Source of the DNA: a bacterium
Lineage (GTDB): Bacteria > Patescibacteriota > Minisyncoccia > Minisyncoccales > CG1-02-41-26
Length of the DNA: 35,292 nt
Assembly (NCBI GenBank): GCA_030648255.1
Contig: JAUSHZ010000004.1
Location: 1 to 35,292, forward strand
Direction of reading: 5' to 3'
The notes below the pieces were generated by a model. It was not told the origin of the DNA. It ran no database searches and saw nothing but the letters and a program-made list of their open reading frames with translations. The position numbers and the translations under genes are program-made. The first letter of the stretch is position 1. Every line of letters starts with the position of its first letter. This document shows positions 1 through 7,380 of the stretch, piece by piece.

Positions 1-132
1 TTAGGATTTAAGAAACCTTTAGAGGTTATGTTGGAGAACAACCAATTCAAAAATCCAGATGTTTTTGTTATGATAGATTCAATCGTCAAACCAAACAATA
101 ATTTAATCCCAAGTGTTCGGTTTCAGGGCTGA
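1..132 (+). pseudogene. C-terminal fragment of a probable DDE transposase (cut by window edge)
   Basis: An open frame enters from the left edge and stops at TGA (130-132), giving 43 residues. It begins LGFKKPLEVMLE, which resembles the 'LGYKTPxEV' motif near the C-terminus of integrase-core transposases (IS3/IS30/IS481-like), and ends in SVRFQG. The upstream part is outside the window, so I cannot tell a complete transposase from a remnant; the pseudogene label reflects truncation by the window only. The family is inferred from a short motif and could be wrong. Confidence 0.4.
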
Positions 133-156
133 ATCCACAATAAAATTCATAAACAT

Positions 157-185
157 ACTATAATTCCATAAGAGTTTTTTGTCAA
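157..185 (-). promoter_or_regulatory. Consensus-like promoter pointing into the transposase 3' end
   Basis: On the minus strand, TTGACA (180-185) is followed after exactly 17 nt by TATAGT (157-162). Transcription would run leftwards, antisense to the transposase fragment. No minus-strand gene starts just downstream within the window. It may be an antisense or IS-derived promoter, or a chance match in AT-rich DNA. Confidence 0.4.
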
Positions 186-206
186 ATTTTTATTTTATTT
201 ATATTT

Positions 207-284
207 TTACTTCCAGCATTGGGTGATGGGACGGAAGGCGACTTGTTCTTGGGGGATTTGCATTGGGCCTTGGGGTGGATTATT
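207..284 (-). pseudogene. 78-bp remnant duplicating the 3' end of the adjacent ClpP-fold protease gene
   Basis: Read on the minus strand this encodes PPQGPMQIPQEQVAF followed by RPITQCWK and a stop. That is nearly identical to the last residues of the intact gene at 418-1452. Most differences are silent third-position changes (CCT/CCC twice, GGT/GGC, CGC/CGT, AAA/AAG). Only two residues change (Thr to Pro, Gly to Cys). Upstream of about position 285 the similarity stops abruptly. It looks like the tail of a diverged second copy left after a deletion or recombination, not a fresh duplication. Confidence 0.8.
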
Positions 285-349
285 TTAACATTTTTCTATC
301 GTTGACTTTTGTAAAACTTCCAAATCAGCTTTAATCGTGTGGCTTTATT

Positions 350-379
350 TTTTACAAGATTTCTAAAAATCTTGTAAAA
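350..379. repeat. 13-bp perfect palindrome with 4-nt loop
   Basis: TTTTACAAGATTT (350-362) and its exact reverse complement (367-379) flank the loop CTAA. It lies 38 bp beyond the stop codon of the protease gene. A transcript from that gene would form a stable hairpin here, but there is no clear U-tract after it on the minus strand. It could be a weak terminator, an mRNA-stabilising 3' hairpin or part of the IS scar. Confidence 0.6.
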
Positions 380-417
380 TCACCCTACTTTTTATTAATT
401 CTTCTTGTGTCATATTT

Positions 418-1452
418 TTATTTCCAGCCTTGGGTGATGGGGCGGAAGGCGACTTGTTCTTGAGGGATTTGCATTGGACCTTGAGGGGTTTGCTGGGTTA
501 TATGTACTTGCTGCTTTTTGAAATCAAGCGTTAACTCAAAATAATTTGAAATTTCTGCGCTTTCAATAAAAGCAATTTTATAGCCCTTTTTGTTTTGCAT
601 AGAGTTTTGGCCAAGCTCGTTTTCTGGGTTCCATAAAACGCCAAGTTCCATTTCTTGAGCGTATTCCTCATATAAATCCGTCATTGCTTTAGACAATTCT
701 TCGCTAGCTGAAGTTACTGCTTTTAGGCCCAAGTCCTCTTTTGCCTCTTTTCGGCCAATAAAATACTGGTGCGAATAAAGTTTTTCTGTAAAATAATCAA
801 CAACTTTTTCAATTTCATCCTCTTTCATTGGCGATTTGTGGCTTTTTAACAATCTTCCTGCCAAAATTCTAATTAAATTATGTGTTCGATTAACATTACC
901 CAAGGCCAAGGGGTGAATTTGCGGGTTGGCCTCAACAAACTTGCCAAAAATTTTAGCCAATTCAGCGTCATTTTTTATGCCAAATTTATTTTTAGCTAAG
1001 TCAAAATAAGCCATTACGTCTTCCACTGAAATTGGAATTTTGCTTTGAGGATTTTGGGGATCGGTTGGGTTAAAAACATTAGCGGTTGATGGGTCAATTG
1101 GGGAAAGCTCTGACAAATCAGTCATTACAATTTCATCAGCCCCCAAAGAAATCATGGTGGCGGCTGAATGGGCTTTATACGGAATTAAAACTGAAAACTT
1201 ATCACAATACTCCCTAATCATAGAAACCAAACGCCACGGCACCATTGTATCCCCCCCAGACGAATGCAAAAACAAATCAATGTTTTCGGTTTTGCCAATT
1301 GCCCGCAAGTGCTTGCTAATTATTGGCACTATATCCATAGCAATTCTGGCTGAGGGAGTACCTGGGGCACCTTGCCTGTCGCTAGTTAAATAAGTAATAA
1401 CCCGCGAATTTCTTAATTTTTCAATTTTTTGTATTAGCTGTTTTTTGTCCAT
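418..1452 (-). CDS. ClpP-fold serine protease of the SDH (serine dehydrogenase proteinase) family
   Basis: 344 residues with no signal peptide. The ClpP/crotonase-like core lies in the N-terminal half. HSSGGD (residues 63-68) is the oxyanion-hole segment. AHSAATMISLGAD (from residue 94) carries the probable nucleophile Ser96. PIDPS (118-122) follows, as in the SDH_sah group of ClpP-class proteases often labelled periplasmic though many lack export signals. The second half (about 150-344) is helical and less typical. Substrates are unknown. The gene has its own promoter and is monocistronic. Its last ~25 codons are duplicated downstream at 207-284. Family assignment is firm; proteolytic activity is inferred from the retained Ser. 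Confidence 0.8.
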   Translation of the reverse strand: MDKKQLIQKIEKLRNSRVITYLTSDRQGAPGTPSARIAMDIVPIISKHLRAIGKTENIDLFLHSSGGDTMVPWRLVSMIREYCDKFSVLIPYKAHSAATMISLGADEIVMTDLSELSPIDPSTANVFNPTDPQNPQSKIPISVEDVMAYFDLAKNKFGIKNDAELAKIFGKFVEANPQIHPLALGNVNRTHNLIRILAGRLLKSHKSPMKEDEIEKVVDYFTEKLYSHQYFIGRKEAKEDLGLKAVTSASEELSKAMTDLYEEYAQEMELGVLWNPENELGQNSMQNKKGYKIAFIESAEISNYFELTLDFKKQQVHITQQTPQGPMQIPQEQVAFRPITQGWK

Positions 1453-1483
1453 ATTTTTACTTAAATTGCCTGAATTTAGCTAC

Positions 1484-1512
1484 ATTCTACATTTAAAAAA
1501 CCGCCTTGTCAA
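1484..1512 (-). promoter_or_regulatory. Sigma-70 promoter for the ClpP-fold protease
   Basis: TTGACA (1507-1512, minus) and TAGAAT (1484-1489) are separated by 17 nt. The predicted start site is about 25 nt upstream of the ATG at 1452. The gap to the upstream kinase gene (1453-1544) contains nothing else I can recognise. Confidence 0.7.
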
Positions 1513-1544
1513 AAAAATGAAAACATTGTTTTGTCATTCATAGA

Positions 1545-2474
1545 TTAAATTAAAAAATCAGAGAAAAAAAGATATTTTTGATACATATATGAGCTTAAAA
1601 CTAATTTATTAGTTTCGCTTGAATTTTCTAGTAAATCGCAGAAATAAGTGGCAGCATCAGATAGGGTGGCAAATTTTATCCATGAATAGAGTTTCTTGTC
1701 TTTTTTCCATTTTATATTGGCAACAGAATTATAGCCATCCAAAAATGCGTCAAATATGGTGAAATCTGCTTCGGTCTGACCATCGGGAAATGACCACTCC
1801 ACAACTGCCAGCGCCAAATCCTTAACAAGAGGGCCCACACAACTCCAATCAAAATCAATTATACCCGTAATATCGTCATTGTCATTAAAGAAAACATTGC
1901 TCGGCCGATAGTCATTATGAATAAGCCCAGCTGTTTCTTTTTGGCTTTTTGCAAAGTTTATTGCATCTTTTACTTCGCTAACAAATTTCTCTCCTCCTTC
2001 AAAATTTTTTACAAAAACATCAGAAAGGGTTAATGCTCTCTCTAGCTCTGAAAAAATATTCCTTTTTCTTGGCGTTGATGGGGTAAAAACTATTGCCTTG
2101 TTGCTTAGTAGCCCAAGTCCTTTGCCAGCGTTAAAAGCCTGGGTTGTGGTTGGTAAGTGGTTTTTATCTACTTGGATATGATGACCACTAAGAAAATCAA
2201 ATATCACAGCAACCGCTCCATTACTTAGGGTGTAAAAACTATCAGATTTTGTTCTCACCCAACTTGGCACTGGTAGACCTTGCTTGAATAGATACTCAGT
2301 GGCCTCATATTCAAATTTAATATCCTCAATTGGCAGTCTCTTGCTAATTCTTAAAATCTTTTTATCTTTTTCACCAACAACAAAAACCTCGTTATCTGGT
2401 GAATCTCTTAAAAGACAGACTGGGCTTGTTTCAACAAGCTCATATTCTGCCAATATTTTTTGGACATCCCTCAT
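1545..2474 (-). CDS. APH-family phosphotransferase (homoserine-kinase/choline-kinase-like fold)
   Basis: 309 residues. The catalytic loop HNDYRPSN (186-193) is a form of the APH Brenner motif HxDxxxxN, with Asp188 as catalytic base and Asn193 binding magnesium. IIDFDW (205-210) is the metal-binding DFD segment. The N-lobe has KILRISKR (39-46), with a likely ATP-contacting Lys. The family phosphorylates hydroxyls on small molecules such as aminoglycosides, homoserine, choline or methylthioribose; the substrate cannot be read from sequence. Start is the ATG at 2474. It lies downstream of the proB terminator and so is probably transcribed separately. A second, distant APH-type kinase occurs at 34035-35030. 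Confidence 0.75.
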   Translation of the reverse strand: MRDVQKILAEYELVETSPVCLLRDSPDNEVFVVGEKDKKILRISKRLPIEDIKFEYEATEYLFKQGLPVPSWVRTKSDSFYTLSNGAVAVIFDFLSGHHIQVDKNHLPTTTQAFNAGKGLGLLSNKAIVFTPSTPRKRNIFSELERALTLSDVFVKNFEGGEKFVSEVKDAINFAKSQKETAGLIHNDYRPSNVFFNDNDDITGIIDFDWSCVGPLVKDLALAVVEWSFPDGQTEADFTIFDAFLDGYNSVANIKWKKDKKLYSWIKFATLSDAATYFCDLLENSSETNKLVLSSYMYQKYLFFSDFLI

Positions 2475-2556
2475 AACCGATTGATAAGCTCATAATTACC
2501 TTATCCTATCACACCTCTTTACTTTTTGTAAGCAAAAGTAACACTTATAGCAAAGA

Positions 2557-2583
2557 GGCGTAATCTATATAAGAGATTACGCC
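2557..2583 (-). terminator. Hairpin downstream of proB
   Basis: A perfect 10-bp stem (GGCGTAATCT at 2557-2566 with its complement at 2574-2583) and a 7-nt loop lie 28 bp past the proB stop. The U-tract is short on the minus strand (TCTTTGC). On the plus strand it is followed by TTCATTTTTT, so it could act in both directions. Confidence 0.6.
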
Positions 2584-2610
2584 TTCATTTTTTAAGTTAC
2601 CAACCATCTA

Positions 2611-3417
2611 TCAACATACTCTGTCAGGATTCTTTATCTTTGTGCCTACTGGAAAACCCTTAACAAACTTTATAATAATATCCTCATCCTTGCCAGCAAC
2701 CGCTACTTTCTTCCCAGCCTGAGCACATTGAAATGCTGCTTTGAGTTTGGTTTTTATGCCACCAGATCCTCCTGTTGAGTTATGACCATTGTCTAAAAAC
2801 TCTAAACCAGCTTCACAGTCTATTTCCTCATAAATCTCTGCTTTTAAACTTTCCTGCGAATCTTCTTTGTAAATTCCTTTCACACTTGTAATAAACAACA
2901 CCGCATCCGCTTCCACGAGGGTAGCAATCCGCCATGCCAAATTATCATTTTCGCTAATGCCCTCGTCCATCCATCTTATTTCCTCGTCAGAAAGGACATC
3001 ATTTTCATTGATTATAGGAATGACCCCGTTCTCTAAATAACATATAGTGCTATCTTTCGTACTTTTCCGTTCGCCATTGTGCGCAAGGCTGGCATATGTA
3101 ACCCAAATCTGAGCAACCTCTTTTCCATATATCTCAAACGCTCTGCCCCATTCGTTCATTAAATGCCTTGCACCTATCCCTGCGATCTGCTTTTTCTCCA
3201 TGTGTACAGTTTCAAGTCGTAGCTCATCCATCCTTTCCGCACCAGCCCTAATGGCGCCCGAACTTACTATTGCCACCCCTATACCAAACTGTTGTACCGC
3301 TATAATCTGCCTAGCAAAATCATTAAAGATCTTCTGACTTAACCTACCATTTTCACCCGAGAGACTTTCTGTGCCAAATTTTACCACCAATCTAGAGACC
3401 GCTTTTAGTTTACACAT
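2611..3417 (-). CDS. proB: Glutamate 5-kinase (proline biosynthesis)
   Basis: 268 residues, the length of an amino-acid-kinase domain without the C-terminal PUA domain of longer ProB proteins. VVKFGTESLS (11-20) is the phosphate-binding start, SSGAIRAG follows, then QIAGIGARHLM, NENDVLSDEE (substrate region), DNLAWRIA, and the nucleotide-binding end SGGIKTKLKAA near residue 220. It makes gamma-glutamyl phosphate from glutamate and ATP. Normal partners ProA and ProC are absent from the window. The ATG at 3417 is preceded by a strong Shine-Dalgarno (AAGGAGG, 7-nt spacing), unlike most genes here. The long upstream leader is a T-box with a proline specifier, so expression should rise when tRNA-Pro is uncharged. 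The leader and base composition suggest acquisition from a Firmicute-like source; that is inference. Confidence 0.88.
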   Translation of the reverse strand: MCKLKAVSRLVVKFGTESLSGENGRLSQKIFNDFARQIIAVQQFGIGVAIVSSGAIRAGAERMDELRLETVHMEKKQIAGIGARHLMNEWGRAFEIYGKEVAQIWVTYASLAHNGERKSTKDSTICYLENGVIPIINENDVLSDEEIRWMDEGISENDNLAWRIATLVEADAVLFITSVKGIYKEDSQESLKAEIYEEIDCEAGLEFLDNGHNSTGGSGGIKTKLKAAFQCAQAGKKVAVAGKDEDIIIKFVKGFPVGTKIKNPDRVC

Positions 3418-3424
3418 TTCATTG

Positions 3425-3735
3425 CCTCCTTATTTCTAAATAATTCAAAATAAATAAAAACTCTTTCGCTCTTACTTCTTCTTTTTAAAGAACAAATAAG
3501 GACGAAAGAGTTCTTCCGTGGTACCACCTTAATTTGTTTTAGTTTTATCTAAAACCTTAACATCCTGCAAACACAGGATTACTGGAAGATAACGGCCAGT
3601 TGCCGAGCAAAGTTATTAGCCCTGCCATCTGTTAAGAGTAGGTTCAAGAAAAGCATTGACATGGGCTTCCAGCCTAAGGCCCATTTCTCTTTAGTCGTGG
3701 CTTTTATTTACTATTCTCTTGTCATTGATTTTAAT
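3425..3735 (-). promoter_or_regulatory. T-box leader (riboswitch), proline specifier, controlling proB
   Basis: Read on the minus strand. The T-box consensus AAGGTGGTACCACG is at 3517-3530. Stem I runs about 3634-3720, closed by AAGAG/CTCTT, with the AGUA/GAA S-turn. Immediately after GAA comes CCT (3640-3642) followed by A, giving a Pro specifier. The distal stem I has GAC/GUC and AUGGGC/GCCCAU helices with an AG-type bulge. Stem III is ATCCTG/CAGGAT near 3563-3580. The terminator is a 10-bp stem (3503-3512 with 3459-3468) followed by TTTATTTATT. Uncharged tRNA-Pro should stabilise the antiterminator and allow proB transcription. Confidence 0.9.
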
Positions 3736-3738
3736 AAA

Positions 3739-3744
3739 ATTATA
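3739..3744 (-). promoter_or_regulatory. Candidate -10 box for the T-box/proB transcript
   Basis: TATAAT on the minus strand sits about 7 nt before the predicted leader start near 3732. A matching -35 is weak (TGCAAT at 16-nt spacing). Position relative to stem I supports it. Confidence 0.5.
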
Positions 3745-3850
3745 ATGTTCGCAACTCACAATTGCAGTATAGCTGGTCCCACACCATCCGTCAACCGTTT
3801 TTATAAGCACATCACAATTCAAAATCAACCCCTATATTTTTTATAATCGT

Positions 3851-4189
3851 CTAGGCTAGCTTATCTCCTAGTTGAACAGAATATTTTGATGGGGTTATTA
3901 GCACCCAACCTATTCCTTCGGCATTTCTAAAACCCAATGTGAGAACCTCTGATTCAAAAGAACCAATTTTCTTTACGGGAAAATTTACAACACAGCAGAC
4001 CAACATTCCTTGCAATTCTTCTTTTGTGTGGGCGCCAACAGCCTGTACACTAGACGATTTAATTCCTATTTCTTGCCCAAAATCAATTTTTAATTTAAAA
4101 GCTGGTTTTTTTGCTTCGGGAAAGTCGGAAACTTCTACAAGTTTGCCAACCCGTATGTCAACTTTTTCAAAATCTTCGTAATTAATCAT
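3851..4189 (-). CDS. csaA: CsaA-like tRNA-binding protein (EMAP/Trbp111 OB fold)
   Basis: 112 residues, the full length of the CsaA family. The opening FEKVDIRVGKLVEV is the typical OB-fold strand of tRNA-binding domains (compare the C-terminus of MetRS and Trbp111). KLKIDFGQEIGIKSSSVQ and VVNFPVKKIGSFESEVLTLGF follow in the same order as Bacillus CsaA. CsaA dimers bind tRNA and have been described as an export-related chaperone; which role matters here is unknown. It starts at the ATG at 4189 and ends 434 bp before proB's ATG. It probably follows the AbiE pair in one transcript (7-bp gap). Confidence 0.85.
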   Translation of the reverse strand: MINYEDFEKVDIRVGKLVEVSDFPEAKKPAFKLKIDFGQEIGIKSSSVQAVGAHTKEELQGMLVCCVVNFPVKKIGSFESEVLTLGFRNAEGIGWVLITPSKYSVQLGDKLA

Positions 4190-4196
4190 ATATAAG

Positions 4197-5027
4197 TTAA
4201 AGGTTATATTTTTTTCTGGCGGTTTGGAAGACTTCTAGAAAATTTTTACTAAATGCATCTACGAAACCAGACGAAGCAAATAACGGCCGTAAATCCGCGG
4301 ACAAACCACGAGAAAAGCTCTTATTGCTAGCAACAAAATTTTCTATATCGTCAAAGATTTCTTTTAAAGGCTTCTTTATTTCCTTTTTTTCAAGCATTAT
4401 TGGGTCGGGTATAATCCCCTGCTCCATATACCAGATTAAATCATAAAAGTCCCGGCCCTTAAAATTTATACCCTTACGGCCTAAAATAGCTGGTAGTTTC
4501 GTCGCAAACAAAGTTGGCAGGTCATAATGCTTAGCAACAAAAGTTACGCCATACTTTGATTTTAAAGTTAAGCTTGTTTTGGTGTTATTAAAAAATTCCA
4601 CGGGTAATGGTCTGGCCTCCACTTTTAACCTTAAAACTTCACCCTTATGAGGAGACAAACCAATCTCATAAAGCACTGGCAATTTTAAAAAAATGCGATT
4701 AATTGTGCGCATTTTATTAACCTGAATTTTTTCATAAAGTGCTAAGTCCTTTTTGAAATAATTTTCTAATCCCACGGCTAGCTCTCTTAGATCTATTCTT
4801 TCATCTGCCTCAAAATCAATATCCTCTGACAAACGTGGCAAATCAAAAAGCATCCTCAAGGCGCTCCCTCCATAAAATACCATATCCTTAAACTTGGAGC
4901 CATAAATATAATCTAAAACAAAATAATGCAAATATTCCTTGAGAATATTGCAAATTAAATCATTTTCAAGGCCTTGCTTCTTGCCGTCTTTGACAATATT
5001 TTGCATTTCTAAAATAAAATTATTCAT
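4197..5027 (-). CDS. abiEii: AbiEii-type nucleotidyltransferase toxin
   Basis: 276 residues. The nucleotidyltransferase signature MVFYGGSALRML (about 48-60) followed by RLSEDIDFE (about 64-73) supplies the GGS and DxD metal-binding residues of the DUF1814/AbiEii family. LKVEARP, near 155, probably holds the third acidic residue. In type IV toxin-antitoxin systems AbiEii/MenT proteins modify tRNA acceptor ends with nucleotides and block growth, giving phage resistance. It overlaps the upstream antitoxin-like gene by 8 bp, the usual order antitoxin then toxin. Whether it is toxic in this host is untested. Confidence 0.85.
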   Translation of the reverse strand: MNNFILEMQNIVKDGKKQGLENDLICNILKEYLHYFVLDYIYGSKFKDMVFYGGSALRMLFDLPRLSEDIDFEADERIDLRELAVGLENYFKKDLALYEKIQVNKMRTINRIFLKLPVLYEIGLSPHKGEVLRLKVEARPLPVEFFNNTKTSLTLKSKYGVTFVAKHYDLPTLFATKLPAILGRKGINFKGRDFYDLIWYMEQGIIPDPIMLEKKEIKKPLKEIFDDIENFVASNKSFSRGLSADLRPLFASSGFVDAFSKNFLEVFQTARKKYNL

Positions 5028-5664
5028 TTTGATATTTTTTTAAAAAAAGTTTTTTACTTAATTCTATTAAAACTTTATTCTTTGAAAGTTCGCAAAAATC
5101 TTTAAATTCTTTAGTGTCTTTTGTGTTGAACATGTCTAAATTTAATCTTTCTCTGGCTAAAATATCATTGGCTGAAAAACGGGTCTTGCCGTATTTAATA
5201 TAAAGATAATCAAAAAGAGCTTTAGCTAATGTGGCGATATAAACTGGATGGTCAATATAAAAACTGCGGCTATAGCCCGCATATAACCTCGGAGCAATAG
5301 AATGATAAATAAACTCCCGCCAATTATTAACATAACTACGAGTTGCTTTGGTGGTCACAGAAGTAATCGGATAGGTTGCTTCAACCATAACACCCCTACT
5401 CTGTAAAACATATACCCCAGAAATATAAGAAGGACGGCGAAGTGAATTGGCTAAAAAGGCGACAAAAGCAGGCTCGCTGATATGCTTATCTTTGTAATGT
5501 TCTGTCACGAAAAATCCTTTTTTTAGTTTAATAACCTCTCCTTTTTTAAGCCAGCGAGTAATTTTACGATAAACTGATTCTTTTTTTAGTAATGGCAAAA
5601 AACCTGCCACATCGTGGGTGGTAAAAAATGGAGAAGATGATAATTTTTTAAGTATTTCGTCCAT
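5020..5664 (-). CDS. abiEi: AbiEi-type antitoxin / transcriptional regulator
   Basis: 214 residues. The N-terminus (about 10-55) is a winged-helix domain: FFTTHDVAGFL, then VYRKITRWLKKGEVIKLKKGFFV, the 'wing' typical of AbiEi proteins. The remainder is the conserved AbiEi C-terminal domain, needed for antitoxin activity in characterised systems. AbiEi proteins repress their own operon by binding inverted repeats in the promoter. Exactly such a repeat lies just upstream (5672-5696). The gene overlaps the toxin gene by 8 bp, so translation is probably coupled. Confidence 0.82.
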   Translation of the reverse strand: MDEILKKLSSSPFFTTHDVAGFLPLLKKESVYRKITRWLKKGEVIKLKKGFFVTEHYKDKHISEPAFVAFLANSLRRPSYISGVYVLQSRGVMVEATYPITSVTTKATRSYVNNWREFIYHSIAPRLYAGYSRSFYIDHPVYIATLAKALFDYLYIKYGKTRFSANDILARERLNLDMFNTKDTKEFKDFCELSKNKVLIELSKKLFLKKYQNE

Positions 5665-5671
5665 ATTTCAT

Positions 5672-5696
5672 AATATGTACACTTATTGTACATATT
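5672..5696 (-). promoter_or_regulatory. Probable AbiEi operator: perfect 10-bp inverted repeat
   Basis: AATATGTACA (5672-5681) and its exact reverse complement (5687-5696) are separated by 5 nt. The upstream arm overlaps the promoter's -10 box, and the repeat ends 8 bp before the abiEi ATG. Binding here would block RNA polymerase. Confidence 0.75.
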
Positions 5697-5722
5697 GTAA
5701 AATACCCCAAAAAAGATGTCAA
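5694..5722 (-). promoter_or_regulatory. Promoter of the abiE operon
   Basis: TTGACA (5717-5722, minus) and TACAAT (5694-5699) are 17 nt apart, close to the sigma-70 consensus. The -10 box shares bases with the inverted repeat described as the operator. Confidence 0.75.
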
Positions 5723-5746
5723 GATAAGTTTTCCACAACGAAATCT

Positions 5747-6403
5747 TTAAAGAATGTTTAGTAAGTCAGTTAAAGAGTAAACGGTAAAATCCACAATATC
5801 TTCTGGTATATCTTGGCGATTTGTGGCGTTGAAAAATACTGTGGTCATGCCTAATACTTTTGCCTCTTGCAAGCCTCGCTCAATGTTATCATCTATCATT
5901 GCGGACTCTTTAAACTCGGCTTTTGCGTCTTTTAAAACTGCTTTAAAAAATTCTGGATTTGGCTTAGCTAAGCCATAATCTTCAGAAATTCCCAAAACCT
6001 TAAAGTAATCTGCCAGCCCCGCTTCCCCTAAAAAACCTGTGATGGCTGAAGAATAATTGGAAATTACGCCTAAAGAATAATTTTCTGAAAGCTTTTTAAC
6101 CACTTCTATGGCATTTGGCATTATAGGTATATTTTGTAAAATCTTTGTTCCCTGCCCGTGAATTTCATTTTTAAGGCGTTCTGCCAACTCCTTATCCCCT
6201 GTTAGTATTTCTAAAATATTTTGTCTTAAAGAACCGGGCGTTTTACTGGCTTGATTGTGAGCAATCTCAAAATCATAATCTGATATTTCTGGATTTATTT
6301 CTCTGGCTTTTAAAAGCAAGATGTCCTTACGCCAGTTGTTATACTCGGTTTCATCTCTTAACACCCCGCCAATATCAAAAAATATCCATTTAATTTTATT
6401 CAT
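5747..6403 (-). CDS. HAD-superfamily hydrolase (subclass IA)
   Basis: 218 residues. Motif I is FFDIGGVL (8-15), with Asp10 as nucleophile. Motif II is GVISNYSS (about 113-120), motif III LAKPNPEFF (Lys about 145) and motif IV IDDNIERGL. The residue two after the nucleophile is Gly, not the acid/base Asp of most HAD phosphatases. This DxGG form is found in the haloacid-dehalogenase/epoxide-hydrolase-like branch of subclass IA. The substrate is unknown. It overlaps the upstream nuclease gene by 8 bp. A related DxN variant occurs at 9709-10302. Confidence 0.8.
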   Translation of the reverse strand: MNKIKWIFFDIGGVLRDETEYNNWRKDILLLKAREINPEISDYDFEIAHNQASKTPGSLRQNILEILTGDKELAERLKNEIHGQGTKILQNIPIMPNAIEVVKKLSENYSLGVISNYSSAITGFLGEAGLADYFKVLGISEDYGLAKPNPEFFKAVLKDAKAEFKESAMIDDNIERGLQEAKVLGMTTVFFNATNRQDIPEDIVDFTVYSLTDLLNIL

Positions 6404-7148
6404 GTTGTTTTACGGCTTTACGATAGTTGCAATAAGTGCAGGTAAAACTGGCTTGAGGCAAGGCCGAGCTTTCCAAGCAGGCCTTAATATCAAGCAAAGT
6501 TTGTTCTATCCAAGATGGATCGCCCTTATACGGAATTAACTTTACTTTAAATTCTAATTTGCCATCAAACGCCTCTTTATCAGTTATGCCATTGCAGTAA
6601 ACAAAATAGCCAGTATCTGAAACTCTAAACCCATTTTGCTTAAAAAGCCACTGATAAACCTCCATTTGGCGCTTATAGCCAATTTGCCAATCAGCGTCTA
6701 AATTTACCTCTCCATCCTTGGATGTTGCCTTGTAGTCCACAATTATAAGCTCGCCTGTTTTGGTGTTTTCCCATACATCGTCTACCCCGCCAGTAACATA
6801 AAAATTAGTGGGCTTGTGCAAATAACATATCCCGCCCGACAAAGCATTTCGCCACTCATCCATTAAATCATTTTGATAAGGCAGAACATTATCAAGGCCA
6901 TATTTCTCAATAAACGGATGGGCTGTTTGCTTGGCTCTATGAATATCAAATTCTTTTTTTAAAAGCTTATCAACGGCCGAATTTAAAGTAAAGGGAAAGC
7001 TTGGGGGCTGAGGTATGCCCAATTTTCTGTCCAAATAAAAACATCTTGGACAATTTAAAAACAAGTCAATTTTTGAACGGCTTATCCTGTATGGCTCTTT
7101 TTGCCCAGAAGTATAATTACCTCGCTTGGTATAAATTTTTTCTTGCAT
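6396..7148 (-). CDS. Cas4/RecB-like PD-(D/E)XK nuclease with four cysteines
   Basis: 250 residues. SRSKIDLFLNCPRCFYLDRKL (split here: CPRC at 33-36) at the N-terminus and CTYC (237-240) at the C-terminus look like the cysteine pairs that hold a 4Fe-4S cluster in Cas4 and AddB nucleases. Between them GGVDDVW (about 119-125) and IIVDYKA (about 136-142) give the acidic residue and the DxK catalytic motif, and QMEVYQWL supplies the motif-III Gln/Tyr. No CRISPR genes are nearby, so a general DNA-processing role is likelier than spacer acquisition. It sits 2 bp after DUF167 and overlaps the HAD gene. Confidence 0.8.
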   Translation of the reverse strand: MQEKIYTKRGNYTSGQKEPYRISRSKIDLFLNCPRCFYLDRKLGIPQPPSFPFTLNSAVDKLLKKEFDIHRAKQTAHPFIEKYGLDNVLPYQNDLMDEWRNALSGGICYLHKPTNFYVTGGVDDVWENTKTGELIIVDYKATSKDGEVNLDADWQIGYKRQMEVYQWLFKQNGFRVSDTGYFVYCNGITDKEAFDGKLEFKVKLIPYKGDPSWIEQTLLDIKACLESSALPQASFTCTYCNYRKAVKQHE

Positions 7149-7150
7149 AA

Positions 7151-7366
7151 TTAAAAAGAAATTATTTTTTTATGGCTGGATTTGCCAGCTATTATTTTTA
7201 TGCTAGTTTGGGGTATTTTAAAGTATCTTGCCAGCGCTTTAAGCACAGCCGCATTGGCCTTGCCTTGCTCGGGAATTTCTTTAACCCAAACCTCGTAGTT
7301 ATTATCCCCTATTTTAACCACTTTTTTCTCCTTGGCTTTTGTTTTAACCTTTACAATTATTTTCAT
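7151..7366 (-). CDS. DUF167 / YggU family protein
   Basis: 71 residues. The pattern of YggU-like proteins is clear: KVKTKAKEKKV, then NYEVWVKEIPEQGKANAAVLKALARYF (conserved PxxGKAN core) and the ending IIAGKSSHKKI. This small alpha/beta family has solved structures but no firmly assigned role. A good Shine-Dalgarno (AAAAGGAA) precedes the ATG. It lies 14 bp after the MBL gene and 2 bp before the nuclease gene. Confidence 0.82.
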   Translation of the reverse strand: MKIIVKVKTKAKEKKVVKIGDNNYEVWVKEIPEQGKANAAVLKALARYFKIPQTSIKIIAGKSSHKKIISF

Positions 7367-7380
7367 TTCCTTTTGGCGTA

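Noticed and set aside
3661-3846. Plus-strand open frame of 61 codons
   Set aside because: It lies opposite T-box stem I and the proB promoter and has no recognisable product.
6396-7148. CRISPR-associated Cas4
   Set aside because: No repeat array or cas genes anywhere in the window; only the fold and cysteine pattern are Cas4-like.
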